From assembly GCA_029448655.1 (NCBI GenBank), contig JACCLO010000008.1:620001-684000 (forward strand): a DNA stretch of 64,000 bases, read 5' to 3'. This DNA is from Wolfiporia cocos (Eukaryota; Basidiomycota; Agaricomycetes; Polyporales; Phaeolaceae). The translations under genes and the position numbers were made by a program. Positions 45,011 through 55,828 of this stretch are shown in pieces. The number at the start of each line of letters is the position of its first letter. Position 1 is the stretch's first letter. The notes beneath the pieces are model-generated. The model saw nothing but the letters and a program-made list of their open reading frames with translations, was not told where the DNA came from and searched no databases.

Positions 45011-45556
45011 TTGCGGGGACGCGATTGATGCGTGTGGTCGTCCACGCAGTATTGGGCCGGCGACGTTGTAGTTGGCCGTTGGACGCTGCACTGCTGCGCG
45101 TCGGTGGCGCTCAATTAGACTTAGTGTTCTGTGTTACTTCTGCATTCTGTCAAAATAGCCCCCGGCAGCAATCTCATTGATATCGCGCTCGCCCTCCTGC
45201 TCGCTGTAATACACTGTTCCTCTCCCCTCTCCCTGCCGCTCCGCCGTTCAGGCGTTCGAAGCACTAACAGATTACTGTGGCGGTCTGCGTGGCAATCGAC
45301 ATCCGCTTACAGTCACAGCCAGTGGCGCCCTGATCCCAGACAAAGCCGCCTCTGCATGCGTCTTCTCGCTACCGTTATTCGGCTACAATACAGCACCGCA
45401 GGATGTCAGAACGAGGGGTCTCCAGGTTTCCATTCTTCAGAAGGATGCCACATGAGATGCTACAGCTCGCTAAATTATAGACGGCACAATGTCATCATTC
45501 CACACCTCCATAGCCATCCATTCAACTGTGACTACAACTTCGTTAGCAATCAATAC
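45011..45556. other. unannotated spacer
   Basis: No recognisable feature between the microsatellite and the next MITE; presumably holds the 3' end of the oxidoreductase transcript. Confidence 0.4.
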
Positions 45557-46165
45557 TAGTGATGTGCCAGGCCCGGCTTTGGGTCATAGGCCGGGCCGGG
45601 CCAAGCCCTACTTGGGCTGGGCCAGGCCGGGCCCTACACCACAGCTTGAGACGGCCCAGGGCCCGGCTTGTGTCTCAAGCCGGGCCGGGCCAAGCCGTGA
45701 GCCCCGGGCCTGAAAGCTCTAACAGATAAAATGTCTGGTAACTATGATATAAGGATATATATAGTAGCAGTATGCTATATTCCAATGTAGTATCTCTATA
45801 TTCCCAAATTCAAGCTAGAGGATAGTCCCATGGATTGAATTCTTGGTGCGCTCACTTTGGGCACCTATACGATGCCCCATTTGGTAGGCGCGCCACAGAG
45901 CACCGTGCTGGTGAAATGATGATTTCACACTATAATTCACTACTTATTTGGAGCTTGGATTTGTCAGAAGATAGTTGGAGAAGGTATGTTATGAGTTTGT
46001 GTGGCTACAATGATGATCATCCTCACAGTGCCAGGCCCCGGGCAAGCCCCAGGCCGGGCCAGGCCAAGCCGTGGGCTGTCAATGGGGGCCTGAATTGAGG
46101 TTTTGAAAAGCCAAGGCCGGCCAAAGCCGGGGGCTTTCAGGCCGGGCCGGGCCTGCACATCACTA
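45557..46165. mobile_element. hAT-type MITE, GGCCCGG family, copy B
   Basis: Reverse orientation relative to copy A, with termini TAGTGATGTGCC and GCACATCACTA and flanks ATCAATAC / ATTAATAC (8-bp duplication with one change). Same internal order of GC-rich array, AT-rich centre and GC-rich array. No ORF. Confidence 0.92.
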
Positions 46166-46210
46166 ATTAATACCCATGGACGCAAATCCCAAATCATCTT
46201 GCCGTCCACT

Positions 46211-46815
46211 TGACACGGAAACTCACTTGTTATGTTGAGGGTGTTATTGAGGCGAGTAATAACAAACAAGCAGTTGTTTAAGAGTCAGGCAGTTACTGGG
46301 TAACAATGCTGAATATCGAAGTGATCAAGTCTAAGGCTACAATGCCCTTAGAGTCAAGCTTATATACATGCAGGGTAAGACCCGTGATACCGTAGGTAGG
46401 ACTAATGCCACACTAGGGCGTAGGGTTGGCAACCGGTAATGGTGTGACCCGAAGCTTGTGATTGACCGTAGAGCTGCTGAGTGAGTGAGCAGGTGACACT
46501 AAGTAATGACTCGACTACGGATGACGTAGTGAGGTCCAGACTGTGTCTGTGGTCTAGACGTGGAACGTTGTGGAAACGTATAGAAACTGGTGGAAACCCG
46601 TAGAACCGTGTAGAAGGTTCGAGAAGCTACATAGTACGTGACGAGATATCGTGATAAAGAGATAAGATAAGGATACATGATCTATATGAGATAAGTTAAT
46701 AGATAAGCACGTGGACTGATAGGTGAGCGTAACTAGAGTGTAGAGAGCCATAGAAAATCAGGAAAAATAAGAGAAAAGCTAGGAAAATTAATAGAAGACT
46801 AGAAAATCTGTGACA
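46211..46815. repeat. solo LTR, 605 bp
   Basis: Flanked by perfect CCACT duplications (46206-46210 and 46816-46820), beginning TGACACGG and ending CTGTGACA, so its transcription sense is probably minus (TGTCACAG...CCGTGTCA). It sits inside one arm of the 38555/46821 inverted duplication, since GCCGTCCAC and TTTGTGTTTGC on its two sides are contiguous in the other arm. Confidence 0.85.
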
Positions 46816-46820
46816 CCACT

Positions 46821-47215
46821 TTGTGTTTGCTTGATGCCTACCCATGCGAAGGTACTGCAAGTGGAATTTGCTAGTGGGATATTTGAGTGCAAGACTGCCA
46901 GCACGGGATGTTGACTGCCGTTTGAGACAATACGATATAAGACATCATGCATCAAAAATTTGGAGCTCGCTCAAGCTACTCACAGAACAGCATATCCGCG
47001 ACAAGACGAAGGGGTGGTACACCGAACCAAACAGGCTGCCAATACGTCTAGGGATCCAAATTGAGCACAGTGACAACATGATGGACAACAAGTCTGCATG
47101 CAGTAATCGCGTTGCGTACATAAATATTCAACTGTGAACAACAGAGCGGCTGCAAATGCGATGTTGTCGTGGGACACTAGCACAATCAGCGTCGCAAGCT
47201 TCCCATCAGATCATA
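46821..47215 (-). repeat. inverted duplicate of 38555-38973
   Basis: Reverse-complement partner of 38555-38973; see that entry. The solo LTR at 46211-46815 separates this arm from its last few bases near 46200. Confidence 0.85.
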
Positions 47216-49499
47216 TCTGCAGATGCTGGTTGTGATTGCACAGTATATCAGGAGTAGAATCTATGTGATTGTCTCTGATTCTGCATCAATCAATGCAAGA
47301 TAGCACACGTCTGACATGACAAATATTTGACTCATCCACGGAAAAGCACCATCATCCTGATATAAACCCAGTCTTATAGTATTTCATGGCACTCACAGAA
47401 TGTGACTACAGATCTTTACCCGGAATAGCATCAGGACCCCTACAAGTGGCTGTATGCATCCTGTCAGCCACTAAGCAAGTGGATGTAACAGGGACTCGCA
47501 CAACATTGCATAGTGTCACAAATGGTCTTTGGCATATAGAAGCAGCGACCTCTTGCAAGTGACAGTAGGAACGAATGAAAGTCAACAACGCAGCATCACC
47601 ACTTCGCATCATCTTGACTGTTGCTCCTCAAACCTCCCTCATGCATGTCCTCATCAAAATATACTTAATATGGTATTCTCCACCAGGCTTGTGAGCTGTG
47701 GCAATGCAAGAAGTGTGAAGGCACAGCTTGTGTGTCTGGTGAAATACACACTCCAATGAGCATTGGAGCACCAAGAGGGAATCTGGACACGAAGTTATGT
47801 TGTGTCAACATCATCAACCACTGATTCTGATTAGAAGACCAGTGTCCCAAACGATGGACGATGGACGAGACCGAGTGGCAGAAAATGTTTTGATGGCTCA
47901 ATTCACCCGATGGACTCCATAACCACAAAGTTGAGGTGTCCCTCAACACCCTAAACATCTTGGTATCTGAGAAGCCAATGTGTCCCTCAACACATCACCA
48001 ACTCGGTTGCCACAGGCATGGTGCATCCCTCAATACACCAGACAATGCTCATATGTTGCCATGACCTGACACCTGAAGTGTCAACGTTGACAGAAATACG
48101 AAGCCAGGAGACCACTCACAGTGATGACCAGATGCATGCTATCTGTGTGCCAACTTTGCATTCCTGACATTGCTATGAGAATTCGACAGTTGTCGGTCGC
48201 TCAGATACCAGTTGCCCGATCGAGGAGTGGCCAGTTCCTGGGGCAGATGAGGCAGGACAAGCGGACAGTGTAGCAAGTAGGGAACCAAAATAGATGCATC
48301 GATTGATGTGTCAGTCAGTGTAGGCAGAGTATATATGCAGACAGGTCATGGATGAAATGAGCAGAGGTGGAGAGTGGGTGACATCAAAGCCAAAGAAATG
48401 AAGTCATGTCAGAACAGTGCATGAGTGTCGTCATCGTACGGGACAGAGAGCTGTTGTTGTCAGAAGCAGAGAATGAGATGCCAGAGAATGACCAGGTCAA
48501 GAGAATGTTGCCAAAGATGAGATAAGGGAGGTTTTAGAGCAAGAGTCAATCGAGAGAGCATGGAAGCTTGATGGGTGGATTGATGTCGTAAGCTTGAGGT
48601 CACGAGCAACTTCGCTGTGTAAGCCGACTGTCTAGAGTGGGCATGATGCAAGTCTCTGTATTGGATTTAAGACACAGAGGGGCTCAGACAGATCATCATG
48701 AATGATGTAGGTGAGATTGAAGTGATGGGAGGCACTGGGATGAAGATGGAGCAACTTAAGCTCCAGTTGCAAGTTGTTGCGATAAGTCCAAGATGCAGTA
48801 TACAAGTCAGGCAGTGTAGAGCATCCGGAAATGACGTCGGCCAGGCAGCAAAACCTCGTGATACAGAGTAAGATACAAATCGAAGGAGTTGAAGCTCCGT
48901 GTGCTCCAGTTGCTGCAATGGAATGAAGATGCGATTGACGAGTGGACACAGATTGAGAATCTGAAGGCAATGTCGGTCACGGTAAAGAGACCGATAGCAC
49001 AAGACAGTAGCTAGTCACATTCTCTTTGTGTGATTTTGTAGTACTTTCATTTTTTCGGTGGCTTTGTTATCATCATCATTCTTTGACAGTTTCTTGTATT
49101 ACCTTGTTTTTTCGAGGTTTTGTGGATTTTATTCTTTTTTCAAATTTATTTGCATTATATTGGTGACTCTAAGAGGTAGCTCGAGTGGTTTCCAACTGGT
49201 GTTGAACATCATTGGAGGTCCAGGAGGACGATGAGACTCCAAAAGCCATGAGCAGTTCTCGTAGGTTGTGCATCAAGAGTGCTCGAGTATCAAGGACAGA
49301 GCACAAGTGATGGTGAGGAAGCAACAGAAGCAGAGGATTAGAGTTGACACCAGACAAGTCAAATACCAAACTGACAACGAGAATGGATACGAAGCAGCAG
49401 GTGCCATCCAAGACCACCAATGAGACCAGCTTGGAAGATCATCAAACACGTATGTTGGTCTTTGGAGATCCTGGCGATCAGTATGTGGACGGATGTCAG
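47216..49499. other. unannotated spacer
   Basis: Several overlapping short ORFs on both strands, none protein-like or recognisable. Short repeated phrases near 47930-48060 (GTGTCCCTCAACAC, CATCCCTCAATACAC) hint at decayed tandem repeats. No termini found. Confidence 0.4.
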
Positions 49500-49870
49500 C
49501 TATAAATGAGTGTGAGGTGGAACAAATGTGGGGTAGAATGCGTAGAAGGGTGAGTGTGGGGTCAGGAATGTGAGGTCAAAGGAGCATGGGTGTAGAGTGA
49601 GTGTGAGGTGGGAATGAGTGATGGTAAGGAGTATGGAGATAGAAGGAATGTGGAGTAGAAGTGTGTGATGATGGGGATGTAGGGATGGAACGAATGTGGG
49701 ATAGTAATATAGAGGTGAATGAGTGTGAGGCAGAGTGTGCAAAAGAATAGGTGTGGTGGTGAAACGAACATGTGGTAGTGATGTGGAATTGAAGGACTGT
49801 GTGATAGTGATGTGGGGAGAAGGAATGTGGGATAGTCTGTGTGTGAATTGTACGCCAGTGTAGATAAGGC
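49500..49870. repeat. degenerate G/T/A-rich minisatellite
   Basis: Loosely repeated units of about 20-30 bp built on GAATGTGGGATAG, GAGTGTGAGG and GGAATGAGTG. Purine-rich on the plus strand throughout, which produces the Thr/His/Ser-rich ORFs on the minus strand. Confidence 0.7.
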
Positions 49871-50433
49871 ATACATTGCCGTAGATGGAGTGTTATACCA
49901 TTGTGGATGAGGCTGGCCCGGATTCTGATCCCTCAAGAGAGAGGAATCACCAGGCCAAAGACATCCTCCCACTCCTGCTCAGCATTGCCCTCCTCCCATG
50001 GCCTTGGAGCACTGCTCTGACACACTTGGAGGTCAGGGTCAGCACCAAACAGCTCCACTTTCCAATCAGCCTCCTTGGCAATTGGCAATCGGGGAGCACA
50101 GTAAGAAGCAGGTGGGCAGACATCACATGGTGGGTGCATCATTGGCATGGGGTGAGGCGGAGGAGGGGGCGGCGATGGCAGATGCACAAACTCTCAAGGT
50201 CCTAGAGGTGGAAATGCTACGATGTTATACAGCTTGCTGGGGAGGATGAACAAGGCAACGGGCGCATCTGGAGAGGGGGTGGTGGTCACAGAGTCAGACT
50301 GGGTGTGAGTCCTAGGGCAATGGGGTGCACAGAACACCTTGGGGTGACCGACAATATTCAATGACTGTGGGACAGCAGTGTGTGCAGCTGGGTAGGAGGT
50401 ACTAGCTACAGGTATGCTGGGATGGGGACCATT
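49871..50433. other. unannotated spacer
   Basis: No recognisable gene or element. It lies downstream (in minus sense) of the interrupted gene at 50434-50988. Confidence 0.35.
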
Positions 50434-50988
50434 CTAGCAGACGTGAGTGATGTCCTGGAGAGGCTGGGGACTGCTCCACTTGCCCCTGGCGACACACAAG
50501 AGGACTGGCACGTCATCCATCTTGACATCCTCACACTGAGCAGCAGACACCTCGTAATGCGTAGCATATCCATCGACTATCTCGGTGTCAATGCATGTGG
50601 GAGCAGGTGTGGCCGTCATCTCAATGTCGGTGCATGGATCAGGAGCAGGTGTGCTGGCCATCCCAATGTTGGCAGCGATATTGGGCACAGCAGTAGAGCT
50701 GCAGAATGATGACACCCCACAATGCCAGAGATGCTGTGCAAAGCCTGTAAGTTGTCGAGCACCTTGAGTGATCCAGGACATCGGAGTCAACGGCAGGGAG
50801 GTGGGGACAGATTCGTGATTGGTGTCGGAGGCATGATGGGCGGATGATACAGGCTCGATGTCAACCTGCATTGAGTTGTCCTCCAAGACGATCGTGTTCA
50901 GCAACACTATCGCCTCCTGCTCCCAGTCCATTCCAGGCTTAGACCCATCGACTGACATCATGCTCTCACTGTTGACCATCCCTTCAAC
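50434..50988 (-). pseudogene. downstream part of a host ORF split by the hAT MITE
   Basis: Minus-strand frame of about 181 codons, rich in Met, Asp, Ser, Thr and Pro (NSESMMSVDGSKPGMDW, DNSMQVDIEPVSS), ending in TAG. If the MITE and one 8-bp duplication are removed, this frame joins the minus-strand frame ending at 60524 without a shift (ISVEG, then GMVNSES overlapping at the shared G). The protein is unrecognised. The two parts are one interrupted gene or gene-like ORF; 60524-61536 holds the upstream part. Confidence 0.6.
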
Positions 50989-51160
50989 TAGTGATGTGCC
51001 GGCCCGGCCCGGCCTGAAAGCCCCCAGCTTTGGCCCGGCTTTGGATGGCCTTGGCTTTTCAAAACCTCAAGCCGGGCCCCCATTGACAGCCCACGGCTTG
51101 GCCCGGCCCGGCCTGGGGCTTGCCTGGGGCCTGGCACTGTGAGGATAATCATCACTGTAG

Positions 51161-51834
51161 TAGAGTTTCAGTGCCACAGATGCATCCTTAGAGACACCGC
51201 AAATGCATCTGGGGCACTCTAAGTCATCGAAATTAGGCGCCCGTTAGTACCAAAATAAAGCATCACAAGCCGGGAATTGAACCAGGAACCATGAGACCTT
51301 GGCGAAACAGCAGCTGAAACCACTCAGCTAAAGTGGTTAGTGAAAGGAAGGTCTTGTGCAAATATATATTCAGTAGTTGATATAATAACGGTTGTAAAAA
51401 ATTTAACATTCTGGTCATATGTCAGTAAGCTCAAGTGTTCCTTGAACTCAGAATGCATCTCTTTATTAATGTATCCCACAACCCATATGTATCTGCAATG
51501 AGGTAAGGATGCTGTCATAAATTACCTACAGGGCAATATGGGAACATTGCGGTGTGACTTGACAATTAACAGCTACGGCGATGGGAGGACATTAAACGGA
51601 TCATATTGACAAGTATGTGACTGGATACCAAGACCATTTGGCAAAGTGGTACAGGTTGCGACTTCACTAATCCCAGGTCAAGTGTTTGAACCCTGCACAG
51701 GTATTTCTTGCGCAGATGCATCTTATTTTATTCAGATGCATCTATGCAGCGCACTTGGGCGTTAAGATTGCTTAGAGAGCCTCAGATGCATCTGCGGTGT
51801 CTCTAAAGATGCATCTCGGGCACTGAAGTCCCTC
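51161..51834. mobile_element. hAT-type MITE, AGATGCATCT family, copy 2
   Basis: Perfect 8-bp duplication CACTGTAG (51153-51160 and 51835-51842). Reverse orientation relative to copy 1 at 7642-8312, with the same palindromic AGATGCATC motifs and both tRNA-like units still recognisable (plus TGGCAAAGTGGT with GTTTGAACCC; minus TAGCTGAGTGGT with GGTTCAATTCC). Confidence 0.9.
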
Positions 51835-52273
51835 CACTGTAGCCACACAAACTTATAACATACCTTCTCCAACTATCTTCTGACAAAGCCAAGCTCCAGT
51901 ATCTTCAATAATTAGAGTATGAAATCATCATTCCACCGGCACGGTGCTCTGTGGCGCACCTTCCAAATGGGGTAGCATATAGGCACCCAAAAGTGAGCGA
52001 CAGGCTTCACCACCAAGAATTCAATTCATGGGACTATCCTCTAGCTTGAATTTGGGAATATAGAGATACTACATTGGAATATAGCATACTGCTACTATAT
52101 ATATCCTTATATCATAGTTACTAGACATTTCATCTGTTAGAGCTTTCAGGCCCAGGGCTCACGGCTTGGCCCGGCCCAGCTTGAGACACAAGCCGGGCCC
52201 TGGGCCGTCTCAAGCTGTGGTGTAGGGCCTGGCCTGGCCCAGCCCAAGTAGGGCTTGGCCCGGCCCGGCCTAT

Positions 52274-52647
52274 TGTCACAAGCCAATTTCTTTCGCCTAG
52301 CCAGCGACTAGAACCTGAACCCTTATCTTATCTAAGCGCGCGCCTAAACAGTCACGTGCAAAGACCCCGAACACCCTATCACGTGTTGACAGCCCCCCGG
52401 ACACTCTGTGCCGTGTACCTACACCCATTATAGGGTTTACCATAATATCGGACTCTCAGCTTACGTAATAACTGTACAGCAGCCAAACAATGTACAAACA
52501 GTAGAATAGCATATATACTGGCCGACGAGCAGGGTAGCACCCCAGACTCGTCTTGGCCTTATACGCCTTGAGTAGCCTCAGACTAGGATTGCGCTGAAAC
52601 GCGAGTAACAATCCCCTGAGTAGTTGCTTGAAGTGTTGCTTGTGTCA
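52274..52647 (+). repeat. 5' LTR of element 3
   Basis: 374 bp, TGTCACAAGC to TTGTGTCA. TATA sequence ATATATA at 52511-52517; the 11-mer AGACTCGTCTT at 52544-52554, about 33 bp downstream, is the inferred RNA 5' end. Confidence 0.95.
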
Positions 52648-52648
52648 T

Positions 52649-52659
52649 AAGACGAGTCT
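52649..52659 (+). promoter_or_regulatory. self-priming site of element 3
   Basis: AAGACGAGTCT, one base after the LTR, is the exact reverse complement of LTR bases 52544-52554. Pairing stops at both ends of the 11 bp apart from a possible G-T wobble. No tRNA-complementary TGG site is seen. Confidence 0.78.
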
Positions 52660-53416
52660 CCACCCCGTGTAGCGGTTTACCCTACACAACCCCGGCGCAC
52701 TAGGGGCAAAGTGCACCTTTCTTTCGCTCTTGTTGAACTTCGGTTCTCCGAGCACGTGATCGGTTTTCATACCCGCCACATCCCAGGGTTAAGGGATTAG
52801 AGTTCTGGGGGAATCTTGCGAACAGCGTGTAGGGGACCTCTCCTACCGTTGCTTCTAAGCTACTGGACCAACACCGTGCAACGCGGTTGTAAAGGTCTTG
52901 GGTTACAATCCCACCACAGTAACTGTGCACCCGACGCGTAATAATCAAAGGCGTTAAGGGGCCCTGTGGCAGTGTACAGAGGCACTGGTCGTCTATTTAC
53001 GGGCCTTACTGCCCCGACAATACGAGCATTACCGCGCCCCCGTTACTATAGAACCCAGCGCGTAACCCGCGGCTGAAGAGGCAGGAAATCGCCTAGTACT
53101 GTACCGGCACTTGTCGCCCTACGGTAGAACCTTTTACACGCCCCACCACGTAGGCGGATAGTTCCCGTGCCCCCGGTATCCCGAATTAGCTTCGGGGCTG
53201 GATGAGGTTTTGGAGGCTGCGTTTTCTCGCCGGCTTTGGGAAGAAAACCCCTTAGCGTTTCTTGGCACATCTCCGAAAAGAGGTGGACGCAGTTTGTAGT
53301 GGATTGAGACTTTCTAGTTACCACCCCGATAGCTCTTCGGAGGCGCCACAGTGGGCAGGTAGCGGTCTTAATCGCGACTACATCTTTTATACACATACAC
53401 ATTTTCTTTACGTACA

Positions 53417-55828
53417 ATGGCCGCCCAACCTCACGGCATCGAATATGTCCGCCAACCTCGACCCCCGCAAAACCCGTTTGAAGCCCAAACACCGGCAGAC
53501 GTCCCGCTCCCCGCCTCGATCGACCCGTTCCGCCCAGGGCAGTGGGTGAACTACCAAATGCACGGCCTCCCCGACGACTTCGCATTCTTATCGGTAGCAG
53601 ACAGCATCCATGCCCCCCGACAAGACGTTGAAGTCGCTCCGGCCCACACCGAAACCATTGGAAACATACGCCCCGGTCGCTCGCTAGCTTACGGAGCATC
53701 GGTTGAGGACCAAGGCCCCGGTCTGGAACGGTTGGGACAGGCCTTCCAGTTGGCAAGGGAACAGTCGAACACGGTGCGCGCAGGCAGCCAGCTGGGTCAC
53801 ATCGACTCGCCGCTCGCCATGCAGTGGGCGTTCCCGCCCAACCCCACAACGGCAGACTTCGGCGCGCGATGCCAGCAGGTGGTACAGGCAATGGTAGCGG
53901 TAGGGACATGGTCACGAGAAATGGGAGCTCGGTTCCTACGGGAGGCTCAACGGTTGCAGGCGGACGCTCTCCAAGCCGGAGACGCGGCATCACTGCACAG
54001 CCAGGCACCACCCCCCGTCCGAACACCCGTCATGGAAGCCGAAAGCAGATTCCAACCGGTAGAAAACTGGGTTCGATCGGTGCACATGCACTCTCCCCAG
54101 CGGACACCGCGCGGATCCCGGCCTCTCCCCACTCCCCCAACTCGTGGAAATTCCCGGCAGATGAACCCATTCCTGCCCGGCTACACGCCACCAGTACTCA
54201 CGGCCCCAGCCCCCGTTCGCCCCGACAACTTCGCCCAGGCAGCCCGTCCCAACCCAAACATCGACATATTCGGTAACCCGCAGCCAACACAGAACGCGCC
54301 CGTGAACACCTGGGGAGCCGCGCCTCTCCAGGGAACTCGTGCATCTATGTGGAGGCCGATGAAACCGGCATCGTCGCAATGGGACGCCTACTCAATACTG
54401 CCCGAACCACGGCCTGACCCCCGGTACAAGTCCAAAGTCAGGGAACCGGAGGCCTTCACCGGCACCGGATTCACGGACTGGTACATGCGGCTCCAGCTGT
54501 ACATCCACGACAATGCCCCCATCCTCTTCACCGACTCAAAGAAAGTGGGTGCGGCGATCTCGCTGATCCGCGGTCCCAAGGTCGATTCATGGGTAACGGC
54601 GTTCACCAGGGAACATTACCTGGGAGGACAATGGAGGGTCAGCTGGCAACGGTTCGTCTGGGAATTGCACCAAAAGTTCGACGACCCGGACCTGGAGAAG
54701 AAGGCAGCGGTAGCGGCAGAGCGACTCACCATGACGCTCGGTAAAGGCGAGGAATACTTCCAGGAGCTAGAGCGACTCCTGGGAGAAGCCAAGTATGACC
54801 GGGAGAACCAGGTAGTCCACAGTTGGGTCACCAGGGCTATCCCCAAGGACATCTATTCCTCGGTTCACCAAGCATTCGTCGCCGCCACTGTCAACGACAA
54901 ATCGCAGCGTGGGTACAATATCCAGATCCCGGAGGATTACGAATCCTGGAAACAAGCCATCCTCCGGACCGACAATGCGATGCGTCGACTCCGGGACGAG
55001 GAAAAACTGCGGAGCACCAAGGGTACCATGGACAAGGGCAAGGAGCGCGCTAAGCCCGAACGCGCTCCCCGAGCAGAGCCAACAGCGGAAGAAAGGGCAA
55101 ACTTGCTCAAGAGGAAGTGCCACTCTTGCAGCAAGACACAGGCAGAGGCACCTGGTAAAGGATGTACCAAGACATCCTGGCACCAGCCGAACTGGCGGTC
55201 CAAGAACACGACCACCCCCGCCGCCAGTGGATCCGGAACGCAACGAACCCGGCAGGCTATTGCAGGGAATGAAGCTCCCACGGTTCTCGGTGAGATCCCC
55301 CAGGAGGACTTTGTCCGAATGGTGGCCGCCTGGGCCAAGGAGAACCCTGACGCCGCAAAGGAAGCCGGGTTCGCACCCACTCAGGTAAGTCCCTCCCCCT
55401 CGAATCGCTTTTCAGTATTGGAAGTAGAAGAACCAGTAAACTCCAAAAAAAGTGACTCGGCTGCCACGGAGAACGACGAACCGGTGGATGGACTATATGG
55501 GCTAGAGACCAGGGCCCCGATATTAGAACCAGTATCTGTACCTCTCGCATCTGTAGAATCGGACATAGATGACGACGACAGAGCTTCAACATGCTCCGAC
55601 GACTCGTTTGTAACAGCCTTGGAGGCGCCTCCCACTGGAGCGTGGCGGGAGGCAAATACCGTGCTTAATTCCTCCAATGTTAATGTAACATATGTTCCAA
55701 TGGATGTGGACCCGGTAGTGACACCTGATGTGGAAATGGCAGACGCATCAGGTACCACTAAAAACCAGAAAAAAGGTTGCGGCATAGACGCGTCAGGAAA
55801 AGGACCGTCACGCTCGACATATACCTAG
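53417..55828 (+). CDS. Gag polyprotein of Ty3/gypsy element 3
   Basis: 803 aa, longer than the Gags of elements 1 and 2 and without their Gly-rich linker. A Pro-rich N-terminal half is followed by a gag-type helical core (about 340-480: YMRLQLYIHDNAPILFTDSK and WQRFVWELHQKFDDPDLEKK). A Cys-containing stretch CHSCSKTQAEAPGKGC follows at about 570, which is not a canonical CCHC knuckle. The C-terminal tail is acidic with VPMDVDPV. Ends in TAG at 55826-55828, overlapping pol. The ATG is preceded by CTTTACGTACA. Forms the particle; a diverged RNA-binding motif is inferred. Confidence 0.9.
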   Translation: MAAQPHGIEYVRQPRPPQNPFEAQTPADVPLPASIDPFRPGQWVNYQMHGLPDDFAFLSVADSIHAPRQDVEVAPAHTETIGNIRPGRSLAYGASVEDQGPGLERLGQAFQLAREQSNTVRAGSQLGHIDSPLAMQWAFPPNPTTADFGARCQQVVQAMVAVGTWSREMGARFLREAQRLQADALQAGDAASLHSQAPPPVRTPVMEAESRFQPVENWVRSVHMHSPQRTPRGSRPLPTPPTRGNSRQMNPFLPGYTPPVLTAPAPVRPDNFAQAARPNPNIDIFGNPQPTQNAPVNTWGAAPLQGTRASMWRPMKPASSQWDAYSILPEPRPDPRYKSKVREPEAFTGTGFTDWYMRLQLYIHDNAPILFTDSKKVGAAISLIRGPKVDSWVTAFTREHYLGGQWRVSWQRFVWELHQKFDDPDLEKKAAVAAERLTMTLGKGEEYFQELERLLGEAKYDRENQVVHSWVTRAIPKDIYSSVHQAFVAATVNDKSQRGYNIQIPEDYESWKQAILRTDNAMRRLRDEEKLRSTKGTMDKGKERAKPERAPRAEPTAEERANLLKRKCHSCSKTQAEAPGKGCTKTSWHQPNWRSKNTTTPAASGSGTQRTRQAIAGNEAPTVLGEIPQEDFVRMVAAWAKENPDAAKEAGFAPTQVSPSPSNRFSVLEVEEPVNSKKSDSAATENDEPVDGLYGLETRAPILEPVSVPLASVESDIDDDDRASTCSDDSFVTALEAPPTGAWREANTVLNSSNVNVTYVPMDVDPVVTPDVEMADASGTTKNQKKGCGIDASGKGPSRSTYT

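Noticed and set aside
52840..52925. tRNA-like sequence in the leader of element 3
   Set aside because: GGGTTACAATCCC and a possible A box are present, but stems are weak and the anticodon loop lacks the usual U33; not convincing as a tRNA gene or primer.
53046..54026. 326-codon minus-strand ORF opposite gag of element 3
   Set aside because: Composition is Arg/Gly/Pro/Leu-rich as expected of the complement of a codon-biased gag; no motif, and it covers the gag start and leader. Treated as an antisense shadow.
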